Part shown: positions 8,449-16,330 of the stretch, piece by piece
Position numbering within the stretch: position 1 is the first letter of the stretch
Layout of the letters: every line of letters starts with the position of its first letter
Source: Halomonas sp. A40-4
Lineage (GTDB): Bacteria; Pseudomonadota; Gammaproteobacteria; Pseudomonadales; Halomonadaceae
Reading direction: 5' to 3'
NCBI RefSeq assembly: GCF_015767635.1
Contig: NZ_CP065230.1
Coordinates: forward strand, 2,170,001 to 2,234,000
Length of the DNA: 64,000 nt
Translations under genes and position numbers: made by a program
The notes under the pieces: generated by a model
Told to the model about the DNA's origin: nothing
What the model saw: only the letters and a program-made list of their open reading frames with translations
Database searches by the model: none

Positions 8449-9579
8449 CTATCTTCGAGCTATCTGTTGGCGACGCCCCCAGACAGCTCGGGTAGCTTCT
8501 ACGATCATCCCGGTTAGCAGTCCTAAAAAAGGGTCTGCCCATATCGTGACGACTGCCGTTATGCCGATCACTGGCCAACAAGATGCTTTGGCAGTCCTAA
8601 GACGCTTTGTAAAGGCTAGTTCAGTGGCCGCCACTAGCAGTAACGCCCCAAGACCCGCCGTCGGAATGGCAGCTAACAACGCGAGTCCGCCCGGCACCAC
8701 AGCCACCAAGAACAACCCTATTCCCAGCAAAACAGGCGCAATGCTAGTTCGAGCCCCAAAGCGATAATGAGCCGCCAAACCACCCGCGCCATGGCACATG
8801 GGTAATGCCCCGAGCAGTGCCATAAAAAAGTTGGCAAGTCCGGTACTCATCGACAACCGAGCAGGCGTGACACGATATGCCTTAGCACCAAAATAATCCT
8901 CCGCCATTAATGAAGTCAGCAGAATGGCATTGGTGAAGGTCAGCGCTAACTGGGGTAACACCAATATCGAAAACCCTTCTCGCCAGACGCTCAAGCTAAG
9001 CAAATCAGGCAGAGAGAAAGTAGAAAACTGCTCTGTATCCAGTTCAATGCCTGGCGCTTCCATTAAGGTGCCGAGGGCTACTGCCACACAAAGCCCCAAT
9101 AGAGCCGCAGGCAAATGTGGCAATGTCCGCAAGATTAAAACCAGTACAGATAACGTGACAACACCAACCAGCGGTGATGTGGAAATAAGGCCAATGCTCA
9201 TATAGGCGAGTAATAGCCCTAACCCTAACTGGATGCCGCTTAGAACCGACCTAGGCACCAGACGCGCTAGCCAATTAATCCATCCGGTTGAACCTAATAG
9301 CAGTAAAACGACACCCATCAGTATGCCGCTCGCGGCTAAACTTTCCGCGCTTACCTGACTGGTGAGAAGCACCGCAGACACTGCTTTCATGGGCTGTACC
9401 GGTATAGGCAGGCGATAGTAAAGCCCCGTTGCAATATAGAACACAGCAAATCCCAACAGAACAGGTATCGGGGCTAAACCTGCTACCCCAATAGCACCTA
9501 TGCTAAGCGGCAATAACGTGCCTAGATCACCGAGCGCGCCGCTAGCATCTTTCAAAAACTGATTTTTCGATGAAGGCAT
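8449..9579 (-). CDS. MOT1-like molybdate/sulfate transporter, copy A
   Basis: A 376-residue membrane protein with about 10-11 helices. It carries the two MOT1-type signatures of the SulP superfamily: PIPVQPMKAVSA in the first third and LGALPMCHGAGGLAAHYRFGART in the second half; the N-terminus DASGALGDLGTLLPL is also typical. It lacks a STAS domain, as MOT1 proteins do. It presumably imports molybdate across the inner membrane. Its neighbour encodes a molybdate-binding protein, and the upstream non-coding block is conserved with the paralogue at 32635-33759. Confidence 0.88.
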   Translation of the reverse strand: MPSSKNQFLKDASGALGDLGTLLPLSIGAIGVAGLAPIPVLLGFAVFYIATGLYYRLPIPVQPMKAVSAVLLTSQVSAESLAASGILMGVVLLLLGSTGWINWLARLVPRSVLSGIQLGLGLLLAYMSIGLISTSPLVGVVTLSVLVLILRTLPHLPAALLGLCVAVALGTLMEAPGIELDTEQFSTFSLPDLLSLSVWREGFSILVLPQLALTFTNAILLTSLMAEDYFGAKAYRVTPARLSMSTGLANFFMALLGALPMCHGAGGLAAHYRFGARTSIAPVLLGIGLFLVAVVPGGLALLAAIPTAGLGALLLVAATELAFTKRLRTAKASCWPVIGITAVVTIWADPFLGLLTGMIVEATRAVWGRRQQIARR

Positions 9580-9905
9580 ATGGGGTTACTCGGTTATCAC
9601 CTTTACCTGGGCTGGAATTGATTCATCTGTTGGCGCTTGTAAAGCGCCTATTACACATGCTCGTGGTCATGAACACGCTCAGGGAAGCCGGTGGCAGTGC
9701 AAGAGGTGTTAGCGAATTTGTGCCAGCTCATGAAGGCAGGTGTTCGAATTCAAGCACTGAAACGCAGAAGCTTTTTATGCATAAAGCTGCATTATTTCCG
9801 TCGTTAAATGTATGCAACACCATCAAGGTAGATAATGCAGCTAAAGGGCATTCGAACACAATGCCTCGATGTGCCTTACTTTATTGAGCCGGATACTTCG
9901 CTGAA
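9580..9905 (-). promoter_or_regulatory. Conserved upstream block of mot1 copy A
   Basis: This non-coding block shares long near-identical stretches with the region upstream of the second mot1 gene (33760-34085), although the two copies are otherwise well diverged. Shared blocks include CACGCTCAGG(G/A)AAGCCGG, TTATGCATAAAGCTGCATTA, GGTAGATAATGCA and GTGCCTTACTTTATTGAGCC. A perfect 11-bp inverted repeat (AGCTGCATTAT at 9785-9795, ATAATGCAGCT at 9832-9842) lies within it. Conservation in two mot1 leaders suggests an operator or structured leader that senses molybdenum status. Which strand acts and what binds cannot be decided from sequence alone. The remaining 9906-10070 holds the ialB leader and no gene. 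Confidence 0.5.
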
Positions 9906-10070
9906 TGTTGCTCGACTTTTAACTTAACGCCTCGGGCCTAGCTGACAATTCAGGACTGCTTCGAGCGTCATTGAGCTCAACACTGACCCAAGGGGCTCGA
10001 CCTCAAGCGAACAAGCAGGCATGGTGAGTATTATCATCCATCATCCGTGAACCAACAGGAGATCAAGCTA

Positions 10071-10604
10071 ATGCCGCGCTGTCTTGCTCAAAATCTATGC
10101 ATCATGGGTCTATTATCGATCTTGGTGTTGTCTCCCAACGCCTTCAGCCAACAACAACCGAGTACGTCTACCGGTGATGATGTCACCACCGAGTCTTTCC
10201 AGGACTGGGAGGTGCGTTGCCGGCGTAATGCCGAGGGCCCGTCGCCTTGTGCGATGTCGCAATTGGTTACTCAACCTGGCAGCGACCAGCCCTTGATGCA
10301 GGTCATTCTCAACTACCCACCCCAGATCGATGATCCGGTAATGAGCTTCTTCGTTCCGCTGGGGGTGCGTCTGGCCGCAGGCTTGCAATTAAGTGTGGAT
10401 AACGGTGAGCCAATCCAGTTCCCTTACCAAGTCTGCCAGGCGCAAGGGTGCCGTGCTGACGCCCCCATTGAGCCGTCGATGTTGCAGCAACTCCGCAGTG
10501 GCAATACGGCAACCCTCAGCATGATTGGTCCACGCGGCGACCGCATGGACCTGGATATTTCTCTGATCGGCTTTACCGACGCCAATAACCGCCTCAACCC
10601 CTGA
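10071..10604 (+). CDS. IalB-like (invasion-associated locus B) family protein, copy A
   Basis: A 177-residue exported protein: an N-terminal hydrophobic signal segment (about residues 8-28, likely cut after NAFS), then the IalB-like fold with FQDWEVRC near the start of the mature part, LGVRLAAGLQLSVD, YQVCQAQGCRA (paired Cys) and a C-terminal SLIGF. The ATG at 10071 follows AGGAG and matches the start of the paralogue at 30113; an in-frame ATG 8 codons upstream lacks such support. IalB proteins are periplasmic or surface proteins of poorly known role; here it is likely an envelope-stress protein by context. Confidence 0.85.
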   Translation: MPRCLAQNLCIMGLLSILVLSPNAFSQQQPSTSTGDDVTTESFQDWEVRCRRNAEGPSPCAMSQLVTQPGSDQPLMQVILNYPPQIDDPVMSFFVPLGVRLAAGLQLSVDNGEPIQFPYQVCQAQGCRADAPIEPSMLQQLRSGNTATLSMIGPRGDRMDLDISLIGFTDANNRLNP

Positions 10605-10626
10605 TCGTTGGGGCCTTGCCCGACAA

Positions 10627-10648
10627 TGCCGGTCCATAAGGACCGGCA
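10627..10648 (+). terminator. Hairpin after ialB copy A
   Basis: TGCCGGTCC at 10627-10635 and GGACCGGCA at 10640-10648 form a perfect 9-bp stem with an ATAA loop, 22 bases after the ialB stop. No T-run follows; the sequence passes straight into an exchanger-gene fragment, so the original terminator tail may have been lost in a rearrangement. Confidence 0.45.
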
Positions 10649-10650
10649 CG

Positions 10651-10710
10651 TCGATACGATTGCCCCCCTTGCCGCGACCCCCAAAGCCCATGATGAACAG
10701 GCCCGTTACC
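10651..10710 (-). pseudogene. 3'-end fragment of a calcium/sodium antiporter gene
   Basis: About 60 bases here read on the minus strand as VTGLFIMGFGGRGKGGNRID, which matches the C-terminal region (VVGLFIMGFG.RGK..NRIE) of the two intact exchanger genes at 12160 and 23361. DNA identity is also evident around CCCATGATGAACAGG. It is a truncated third copy lying just after ialB, and it gives the original order of the repeated unit. Confidence 0.7.
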
Positions 10711-10902
10711 AACAGCTCGCCACTCTCCGGGAGTTCAAGGAGCGCCTGGCGACCTATTCCGACATTAAGCAGGAGTGGTACCGCAACCCACAAGCGCTGA
10801 CGCCCGCCCAGCGCACTCTGACACACGCTGAGCCTCGGCCAGTGCCTGACCGAAACCTGGCTAGAATGGATTGAGAAAGTGATGGAGGAGCAACAGGAGT
10901 AG
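10711..10902 (+). pseudogene. Frameshifted remnant of an unidentified small gene
   Basis: The plus strand reads as a plausible soluble protein, LREFKERLATYSDIKQEWYR, then must change frame near 10825-10835 to continue as CLTETWLEWIEKVMEEQQE up to a TAG at 10900-10902. Both parts look protein-like and lie in different frames, so this appears to be a small gene broken by a frameshift and truncated at its 5' side by the exchanger fragment. The family is not recognised. Confidence 0.35.
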
Positions 10903-10958
10903 CGAGTGGTGAGCCTAGGCTTTTCATGTAAGCCGAGAGACCGGCAAGCTTCATCAAC

Positions 10959-12071
10959 TCAAGGTTTTGAGCTTCCGGAAGGCCCTGAACGATTCAGTTT
11001 TTCGCCGCCCTCAAACTCCGGAGAAGTATCCTCCAATCGCGCCCGAAGGCGAGGCAGTTGCGAGGGGTAATGCTGCTGTATAAATGTCACCAACCCTTCA
11101 CGAATAGAGCATCGCAGGTCCCAATTTTGATTGGAGTTCGGTGCACTCATAAGGAAGCGGACCTGTATCGCCTGTTCATTGGCGTCGGTCACCTGAACCG
11201 TCGCCACCTTGCCATCCCACTGCTTCATCGTATCCAGCAAGCGCGAGAACTCCTGGCGCAGCGGCTCGATGGGCATGGTGTAATCAACCCAGATAAAGAC
11301 TGCGCCCTGCAAATCCGCTGTATTCCGCGACCAGTTCTGGAAAGGGTTCTCGATAAACCACTGCAACGGAACGATAAGCCGACGCTGGTCCCACACCCGC
11401 AGGACGACATAGGTTGCAGTCACTTCCTCGACCCAACACCACTCGCCCTCCACAATCAGCACATCATCAATACGAAACGGCTGGGTGAGCGCAATCTGAA
11501 TGCCCGATAACAGGTTGCTGAGTACCGGCCGTGCAGCAAAACCCAGGACAATACCGCCAACACCTGCAGACGCCAGCAGGCTGGCCCCCACTTTCTGTAC
11601 CGGCTCGAAGGTCATCAGCGCGGCACCAAAGCCCACAATGACAACGAGGACATTCAGGCAACGGACCAGGAAGCGTGTCTGTGTCTCTACTTTGCGGGCC
11701 CGTTTCCACTGTCCTTCCAATACCGGGTTCAGAAACACGATAACGTCGCCAATGACAGAAGTAAGGCGAACGGCAGCCCACGTCAGTGACAGAATCAGTA
11801 GCAAAGTGACCATCTGCTTCAACGGACTCAAGAGCAGCAGGCCATCCGGAGCGCCATCAAGCATAGCCCTGAGTACCAGCAGGCTGATAACCAAGCCCAG
11901 CGCCTTGTCAACCGCATCCAGAAACAGTCGGGGGACGGTTCGCCGTTTCGAAAAGTGCCGGATCACCGCTAGTGTCAGCCGGTAGAGGACGTAACTGGCT
12001 ATCACGGCAAGCAACGTCAAAATGCCCGGCAACATCCAGGCCTGTAAACCCGCTTCCAAAGTTTTCAGCAT
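10959..12071 (-). CDS. MscS-family mechanosensitive ion channel protein
   Basis: A 370-residue protein: five predicted membrane helices in the first 200 residues, then the MscS pore/beta-domain region with LASAGVGGIVLGFAARPVLSNLLSGIQIALTQPFRIDDVLIV (TM3 and start of the beta domain) and a cytoplasmic alpha/beta part to about residue 345. The tail is hydrophilic and Ser/Gly-rich. MscS proteins release solutes upon hypo-osmotic shock. It sits between the ialB/exchanger fragments and the exchanger of repeat unit A. A different MscS-type gene follows the second mot1 copy at 34351. Confidence 0.88.
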   Translation of the reverse strand: MLKTLEAGLQAWMLPGILTLLAVIASYVLYRLTLAVIRHFSKRRTVPRLFLDAVDKALGLVISLLVLRAMLDGAPDGLLLLSPLKQMVTLLLILSLTWAAVRLTSVIGDVIVFLNPVLEGQWKRARKVETQTRFLVRCLNVLVVIVGFGAALMTFEPVQKVGASLLASAGVGGIVLGFAARPVLSNLLSGIQIALTQPFRIDDVLIVEGEWCWVEEVTATYVVLRVWDQRRLIVPLQWFIENPFQNWSRNTADLQGAVFIWVDYTMPIEPLRQEFSRLLDTMKQWDGKVATVQVTDANEQAIQVRFLMSAPNSNQNWDLRCSIREGLVTFIQQHYPSQLPRLRARLEDTSPEFEGGEKLNRSGPSGSSKP

Positions 12072-12159
12072 TGCCTTCCTTCATTGGTCGACTGTTGGCT
12101 CAGCCGTGTATGGCAGCGTTCTAGCCTGGACATTAACGGGGCGCCATTACGCGACTCGA

Positions 12160-13134
12160 TCAGACAGTCATCACAGCATTGACCAGCCAGCCGTTGTAGG
12201 CCACTAACCCCAGCAGTAGCAGACTCGCCTCAATTCGATTGATCCGCCCCTTGCCGCGAATTCCAAAGCCCATGATGAACAGGCCTACTACCATGGCCAT
12301 CATCACCGGCCAGTCGCGGAGCATGACCTCCGCTGAAAGTGCCTCCATCGGTGCGATAACACCAGCGATACCGACCACTGCCAATAGATTGAACATGCAG
12401 GAACCCACGACATTGCCAATGGCAATATCGTGCTCCCCCTTGCGAACCGCGGCGATCGACGATGCCAACTCCGGCAGCGAGGTACCAAGCGCCACGATCG
12501 TTAGTCCGATGATGAGATCACTAACGCCCAGGGCACTCGCCACGGAGACAGCCCCCCACACCAGCATCCGCGAGCTCACCAACAGCAGCGCCAGACCAAC
12601 CAGGAGCCACAGGATGGCTCGGCCAAGTGTCATGGCATGCGAAGAGAGTTCCTGTTCAGTCTCGACGGCTAATGGATCACCCTTGCCACGCAGGGCTGCC
12701 CAGGTCGTCCAGGCCATCAGGCCGAAGAACCCCATCAGTAGCAACACCGACTCCAATCGGCCAAGTTGATCATTCCAGAAGAATGCCCCTGCCACGGCTC
12801 CAAACAGCAATAGCAACGGCAACTCACGACGGATGATCGTCGAATGCACCGCAATCGGCACGATCAGCGCCGTTACTCCGATGATCAGGCCAACGTTGTA
12901 GATATTGGATCCCAGCGCATTGCCGAGGGCCAGTTCAGGATTCCCGTCCAGGGCCGCCATGATGGACACGACGATCTCGGGTGCCGACGTGCCGAACCCG
13001 ACGATGACCATGCCGATCACCAAAGAAGGCAACCCGATGTGCCCGGCTACCGCCGAGGCACCATCGATGAAGCGGTCAGCGCTCCACAGGAGCAGGACAA
13101 ACCCCAGGATGATGGCCAGAATCGGTAAGATCAC
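12160..13134 (-). CDS. Calcium/sodium antiporter (CaCA family, YrbG-like), copy A
   Basis: A 324-residue inner-membrane protein with about 10 helices and the two alpha repeats of the CaCA superfamily: GFGTSAPEIVVSIMAALDGNPELALGNALGSN near residues 47-80 and ALGTSLPELASSIAAVRKGEHDIAIGNVVGSC in the second half. It exchanges Ca2+ (or another cation) against Na+ or H+. The start is a GTG with GGAG 5 bases upstream. It is about 97% identical in protein to the copy at 23361, and a third copy survives only as a fragment at 10651-10710. Confidence 0.9.
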   Translation of the reverse strand: MILPILAIILGFVLLLWSADRFIDGASAVAGHIGLPSLVIGMVIVGFGTSAPEIVVSIMAALDGNPELALGNALGSNIYNVGLIIGVTALIVPIAVHSTIIRRELPLLLLFGAVAGAFFWNDQLGRLESVLLLMGFFGLMAWTTWAALRGKGDPLAVETEQELSSHAMTLGRAILWLLVGLALLLVSSRMLVWGAVSVASALGVSDLIIGLTIVALGTSLPELASSIAAVRKGEHDIAIGNVVGSCMFNLLAVVGIAGVIAPMEALSAEVMLRDWPVMMAMVVGLFIMGFGIRGKGRINRIEASLLLLGLVAYNGWLVNAVMTV

Positions 13135-13265
13135 TACGTCTCCTCAATCGTTGTAAAGGGCACTGTTTGTAACCAGCCCGTCAGATGTCGGTATCTTTAT
13201 CGTCGTCATGGTCGGAATGTCGTATCAGATAGCTGAAGAGACAGGATGGCAGATTATCTGGATCC

Positions 13266-14072
13266 TCACGATGTGGAACAGTCTGCAGGCGAGGCATTCT
13301 CGTAGGTTGCCAACGCTTCATCCATGGACGTTTCGAGCACCTTGATACGAGATTCGTGAGCGGGATGAGTCGAAAGAAACTCTGGAGGCTGACCTCCACC
13401 GGTAGCGGCCATATTGCGCCACAGCGCAACGCTCTCTTGCGGGTCAAACCCCGAACGGGCCATGATCGCCAGCCCCATCAGGTCGGCTTCTTCCTCATGG
13501 GTCCGGCTGAACGGCAGACTGATGCCGATCTGGGCGCCGATGCCCAAAGCCTGCATCAACTGCTGATGCCCCAGCTCACCCTCACCCAGTAATCCTACGA
13601 CCAAAAGCCCAGCCTTGATGCCGAGTTGCTGGGTCAATCGCTCATTACCATGGTCAGCCAGCACATGGCCTACCTCGTGTCCGATCACCGCCGCGAGTTG
13701 CGCGGGTGTCTCGGCCACTCGAAGTAAACCGGTATGCACACCGATGCGCCCCCCAGGGAGAGCAAAGGCGTTGGGAGAAGAGTCCTCAAAGACGACAACG
13801 TCCCAGCGCTCAGGGAAAGCGAGCCCTGGGTAGCTTGCCTCAGCGCCCGCCACGACTTTGTCAGCCACACACTGTACCAGTTCATTCACCTGCGTATCGC
13901 GTGATACTGGCTGGCGATTGAGTAACTGGTCGAAGGTGTCCTCCCCCATCTGTGCCATCAGGTTTTCGGGCACCAATGCCAGTTGGGAACGCCCTGTTGG
14001 CGTCTCATCGCAACCAGCCAGAAGTGCCAGCTGCAATATGAACAGCAGGTGTAACGGGAATCGCAGACGCAT
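13266..14072 (-). CDS. M48-family metalloprotease, lipoprotein
   Basis: A 268-residue protein with a lipoprotein signal (lipobox LLAGC, Cys 21) and a Zn-metalloprotease domain: HEVGH at residues 132-136 and a downstream EEADLMG supplying the third ligand. This is the layout of periplasmic M48 proteases such as BepA/LoiP-type quality-control enzymes. The ATG at 14072 is preferred because GAGG lies 6 bases upstream. It starts 18 bases after the stop of the beta-propeller gene, so both are probably cotranscribed. It belongs to the segment that is absent from repeat unit B. A role in outer-membrane protein quality control is inferred. Confidence 0.87.
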   Translation of the reverse strand: MRLRFPLHLLFILQLALLAGCDETPTGRSQLALVPENLMAQMGEDTFDQLLNRQPVSRDTQVNELVQCVADKVVAGAEASYPGLAFPERWDVVVFEDSSPNAFALPGGRIGVHTGLLRVAETPAQLAAVIGHEVGHVLADHGNERLTQQLGIKAGLLVVGLLGEGELGHQQLMQALGIGAQIGISLPFSRTHEEEADLMGLAIMARSGFDPQESVALWRNMAATGGGQPPEFLSTHPAHESRIKVLETSMDEALATYENASPADCSTS

Positions 14073-14090
14073 CAACGGCCTCGCCAAGGA

Positions 14091-15128
14091 TCAGGTAACC
14101 TGCAGGAGAGTATAGGGCGCCTCGCAGGCATGTCGTTCATCACGCTCATCCACGCTGCCTAGACCGAGATGCCGATCGTTGTCGTAAGCAACAAACAGTC
14201 GATCATGATCCAGTACGGCAAGCCCCTCAGCCTTGTGCTCGAACTCCAAGGGCAGTCCCTCAGGCGTGGTCACTAGTGCCGGGCTGCTGCCCGCTCGAAA
14301 ATCGCCCAGGCTAACCTCCCACAGGTAACCGCCGATGCGTTCTTCCCCGGCTTCCTTCACCTCGAAGCTGTTAAGCAGGTAAAGGCGTGCATGGTAGGGA
14401 TCATACTCCAGGCTCGATAAACCGCAGTCATAACGAACCGCCGGGTGATGGCCGGGATCAAAGGCGTAGTGCTCGCGCATTTTATCGATAAACACCAGGT
14501 TACCAGTGTCGCTAATCTCGTAATGAGCGCCCACGATACGGCTTACGTAACGGAAGTCATCATGCGCCCGCCCCTGTTCGCGAATGCCGAACAACAACAG
14601 GCCATCGCCGCGCTCTCCAGGTACCGCAGCAAGCCCCTCAACCTTGTAATAAGGGAAGCCAACGGCCTCATCGAGCTTGGTGCGCAGTTCCAGGGAGCCT
14701 TCGACGCCATCCCGTGGGTCGGGGTCTACTGCCTGCACTTTTTCAGGTTCGCCCAGCGGCCAAATCAATAAATGGTTATAGTCGTTCAGGACATGGCTTT
14801 CACTGTCGATTCGATCAAAGCCTGTGGTTGCCAGTACGTGACGGCCATCCGCCGTGAGGGATAAATCCTCGTACTTGACAGCCTGCTTGACCAGCGGCGC
14901 TGTGTAGTATTCCAGTTGGCTGTCATCCGGGCCTTGTGCCGTCATCGGCATGGCAAAGACCGCCGAGCGTTCCTCGCCGGGGACCGGCTTGTCACTGGCC
15001 AGAATCAGCCTTTTGCCGTCATAGAGCACCGCGGAGACCTCGGCATTGACCAGTTTTCCTTGCTCATCGCGCAACCCAGCGGGAAAGCAGTGGATAGTTC
15101 CTTGCTGTAGAATGGTCGCGTGCGTCAT
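14091..15128 (-). CDS. Predicted beta-propeller protein of unknown function
   Basis: A 345-residue protein without an evident signal peptide, made of repeated beta-rich segments (e.g. GKRLILASDKP, KVEGLAAVPGERGDGLLLFG, KAEGLAVLDHDRLFVAYDND). This pattern resembles phytase-like/SdiA-regulated or DUF3616-type propellers. The paired (Y/K)(K)VEGLA and HKAEGLAV motifs suggest blade repeats. AAGGA lies upstream of the ATG. It is likely cotranscribed with the M48 protease gene downstream. No catalytic residues can be named. Confidence 0.6.
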   Translation of the reverse strand: MTHATILQQGTIHCFPAGLRDEQGKLVNAEVSAVLYDGKRLILASDKPVPGEERSAVFAMPMTAQGPDDSQLEYYTAPLVKQAVKYEDLSLTADGRHVLATTGFDRIDSESHVLNDYNHLLIWPLGEPEKVQAVDPDPRDGVEGSLELRTKLDEAVGFPYYKVEGLAAVPGERGDGLLLFGIREQGRAHDDFRYVSRIVGAHYEISDTGNLVFIDKMREHYAFDPGHHPAVRYDCGLSSLEYDPYHARLYLLNSFEVKEAGEERIGGYLWEVSLGDFRAGSSPALVTTPEGLPLEFEHKAEGLAVLDHDRLFVAYDNDRHLGLGSVDERDERHACEAPYTLLQVT

Positions 15129-15334
15129 GGTGTATGATCCTTACAACTGCCAAAAGTGGAGCGAAGCCTAGACCTTAACGTCGGCGTCGCGTGTCCCAGA
15201 AGCTCTGGAAAAGTTTCGTCGCTGCCGCGTTTGCCTTACGTCGCACATTACCAACTACGTATGGCCTGTTATGCTGGAAATCAAGCGACTTACCGATACG
15301 TACTGGCAATAACGACTGACCCGAGGAGCGTTAA

Positions 15335-15559
15335 ATGAGCACTAAAGAAGAAAGGGATGTAGAAAAAGGCTACTCGAAAGCAGACTTTGTGGCCAAGCTG
15401 CGGCGGTTGGCGGATTCCATCGAGAACGGCGAACGTTTCGATATTCAGATTGCAGGCGAGCGTATTTACGTTCCCGTCCGAGCGGCGTTCACCATCGAGC
15501 ACGAACGCTCAGATGATGAAGAAGAAATAGAGTTTCAGATCAAATGGCATCATGAATAG
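15335..15559 (+). CDS. Amphi-Trp domain protein
   Basis: A 74-residue protein matching the small amphi-Trp family: basic N-terminus, ADFVAKLRRLADSIENGE helix, the short strand FDIQIAGERIYVPVRA and a C-terminal acidic stretch ending in EIEFQIKWHHE. The family, common in halophiles and archaea, has no assigned biochemical role. GAGGAG is present before the ATG. Its 3' end marks one edge of the 2350-bp segment missing from repeat unit B: the copy there resumes with ATGAATAGCG just at the end of this gene. Confidence 0.82.
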   Translation: MSTKEERDVEKGYSKADFVAKLRRLADSIENGERFDIQIAGERIYVPVRAAFTIEHERSDDEEEIEFQIKWHHE

Positions 15560-15649
15560 CGACTGGTAGTCACCTGACATGATGGCGAGAATTTGCTTGG
15601 CGTCGGCCGAAGCGGCGCTGGTTATTGTCGACTGAGTCACAGCAAGCCG

Positions 15650-16330
15650 CTAGCGCGTTCGCGATTTGCGCCGGGAGTATTGTCGCAGCGCAAATAGCAG
15701 CAGGATGCCAAGCCCCAGGCCGACCAGCGACAACATGACATCGCGGGAGTCACTGGCCGTCACAAGCGCACCAAGCTGGCTGCCCAACAAGGTGACGGCT
15801 GCGAGCCCTGGCACAATGCCCAGGGTTGAACCGACCATGTAATCGCGAAACTTGATGTGAAAGGCCCCCGCCATCATATTGGTAAGGGTAAAAGGTGCCA
15901 ATGGGAGCAGGTTAATCAGCGTCATTGCACGGATGCCACGACGGGACAGGTAGTGCGAAAGCCCCTTCATGTGCTTGCCGCCATGGTTCAGCAACGCCTC
16001 GCGTCCCAGGCGATGCCCTACAGCATACGACACTACCGACGACGCCAGCGTCCCCATCGTCGCATAAACAAACCCCCATACCGGACCGAAGATCAAACCG
16101 GTGACGGCCACCAGGATACTCAGTGGAAACATCACCAAAAGGGCGATCACATAGACGATCGTCACCAGCACAAACACCCAAGAAGAATCTCGCCACTGAG
16201 GGGATGCGGCTACCCACGCACGGAGGCCATTGACTGTCACAACGTCATTGACCGTCAGCCATTGCCATAACCCGCCGAGTGCAAGCAGCAATGCTAGAAC
16301 ACTTAGCGCTATTGTGACGGGACGCACCAT
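15650..16330 (-). CDS. VTT-domain (DedA/TVP38-like) membrane protein, copy A
   Basis: A 226-residue membrane protein with the VTT/SNARE-associated core: FPLSILVAVTGLIFGPVWGFVYA, ATMGTLASSVVSYAVGHRLGREAL, then SRRGIRAMTLINLLPLAPFTLTNMMAGA. Such proteins include DedA family members and TMEM41/VMP1 relatives, implicated in lipid transport or flipping. The ATG at 16330 has GGAG 9 bases upstream; the frame is open 10 codons further. It is divergent from the metallophosphoesterase-glycosyltransferase gene across 117 bases. From about 15869 on, the DNA is almost identical to copy B. Confidence 0.87.
   Translation of the reverse strand: MVRPVTIALSVLALLLALGGLWQWLTVNDVVTVNGLRAWVAASPQWRDSSWVFVLVTIVYVIALLVMFPLSILVAVTGLIFGPVWGFVYATMGTLASSVVSYAVGHRLGREALLNHGGKHMKGLSHYLSRRGIRAMTLINLLPLAPFTLTNMMAGAFHIKFRDYMVGSTLGIVPGLAAVTLLGSQLGALVTASDSRDVMLSLVGLGLGILLLFALRQYSRRKSRTR

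Noticed and set aside
9665..9720. Plus-strand CAGGGAAGCCGGTGGC recalls the conserved box of cobalamin riboswitches
   Set aside because: The next plus-strand gene is an IalB-like gene about 370 bases away, the other conserved cobalamin elements are not seen, and copy B has a different continuation. The adjacent gene in the likely direction is mot1 on the other strand.
9570..9887. A 105-codon plus-strand open frame upstream of mot1 copy A
   Set aside because: It is not preserved as an open frame in the homologous block upstream of mot1 copy B, although the DNA is conserved; this favours a non-coding role.
10608..10874. An 88-codon plus-strand open frame after ialB
   Set aside because: Its first part is antisense to the exchanger-gene fragment and its last part is in the wrong frame compared with the better protein-like ending (WLEWIEKVMEEQ). 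It is described as remnants instead.
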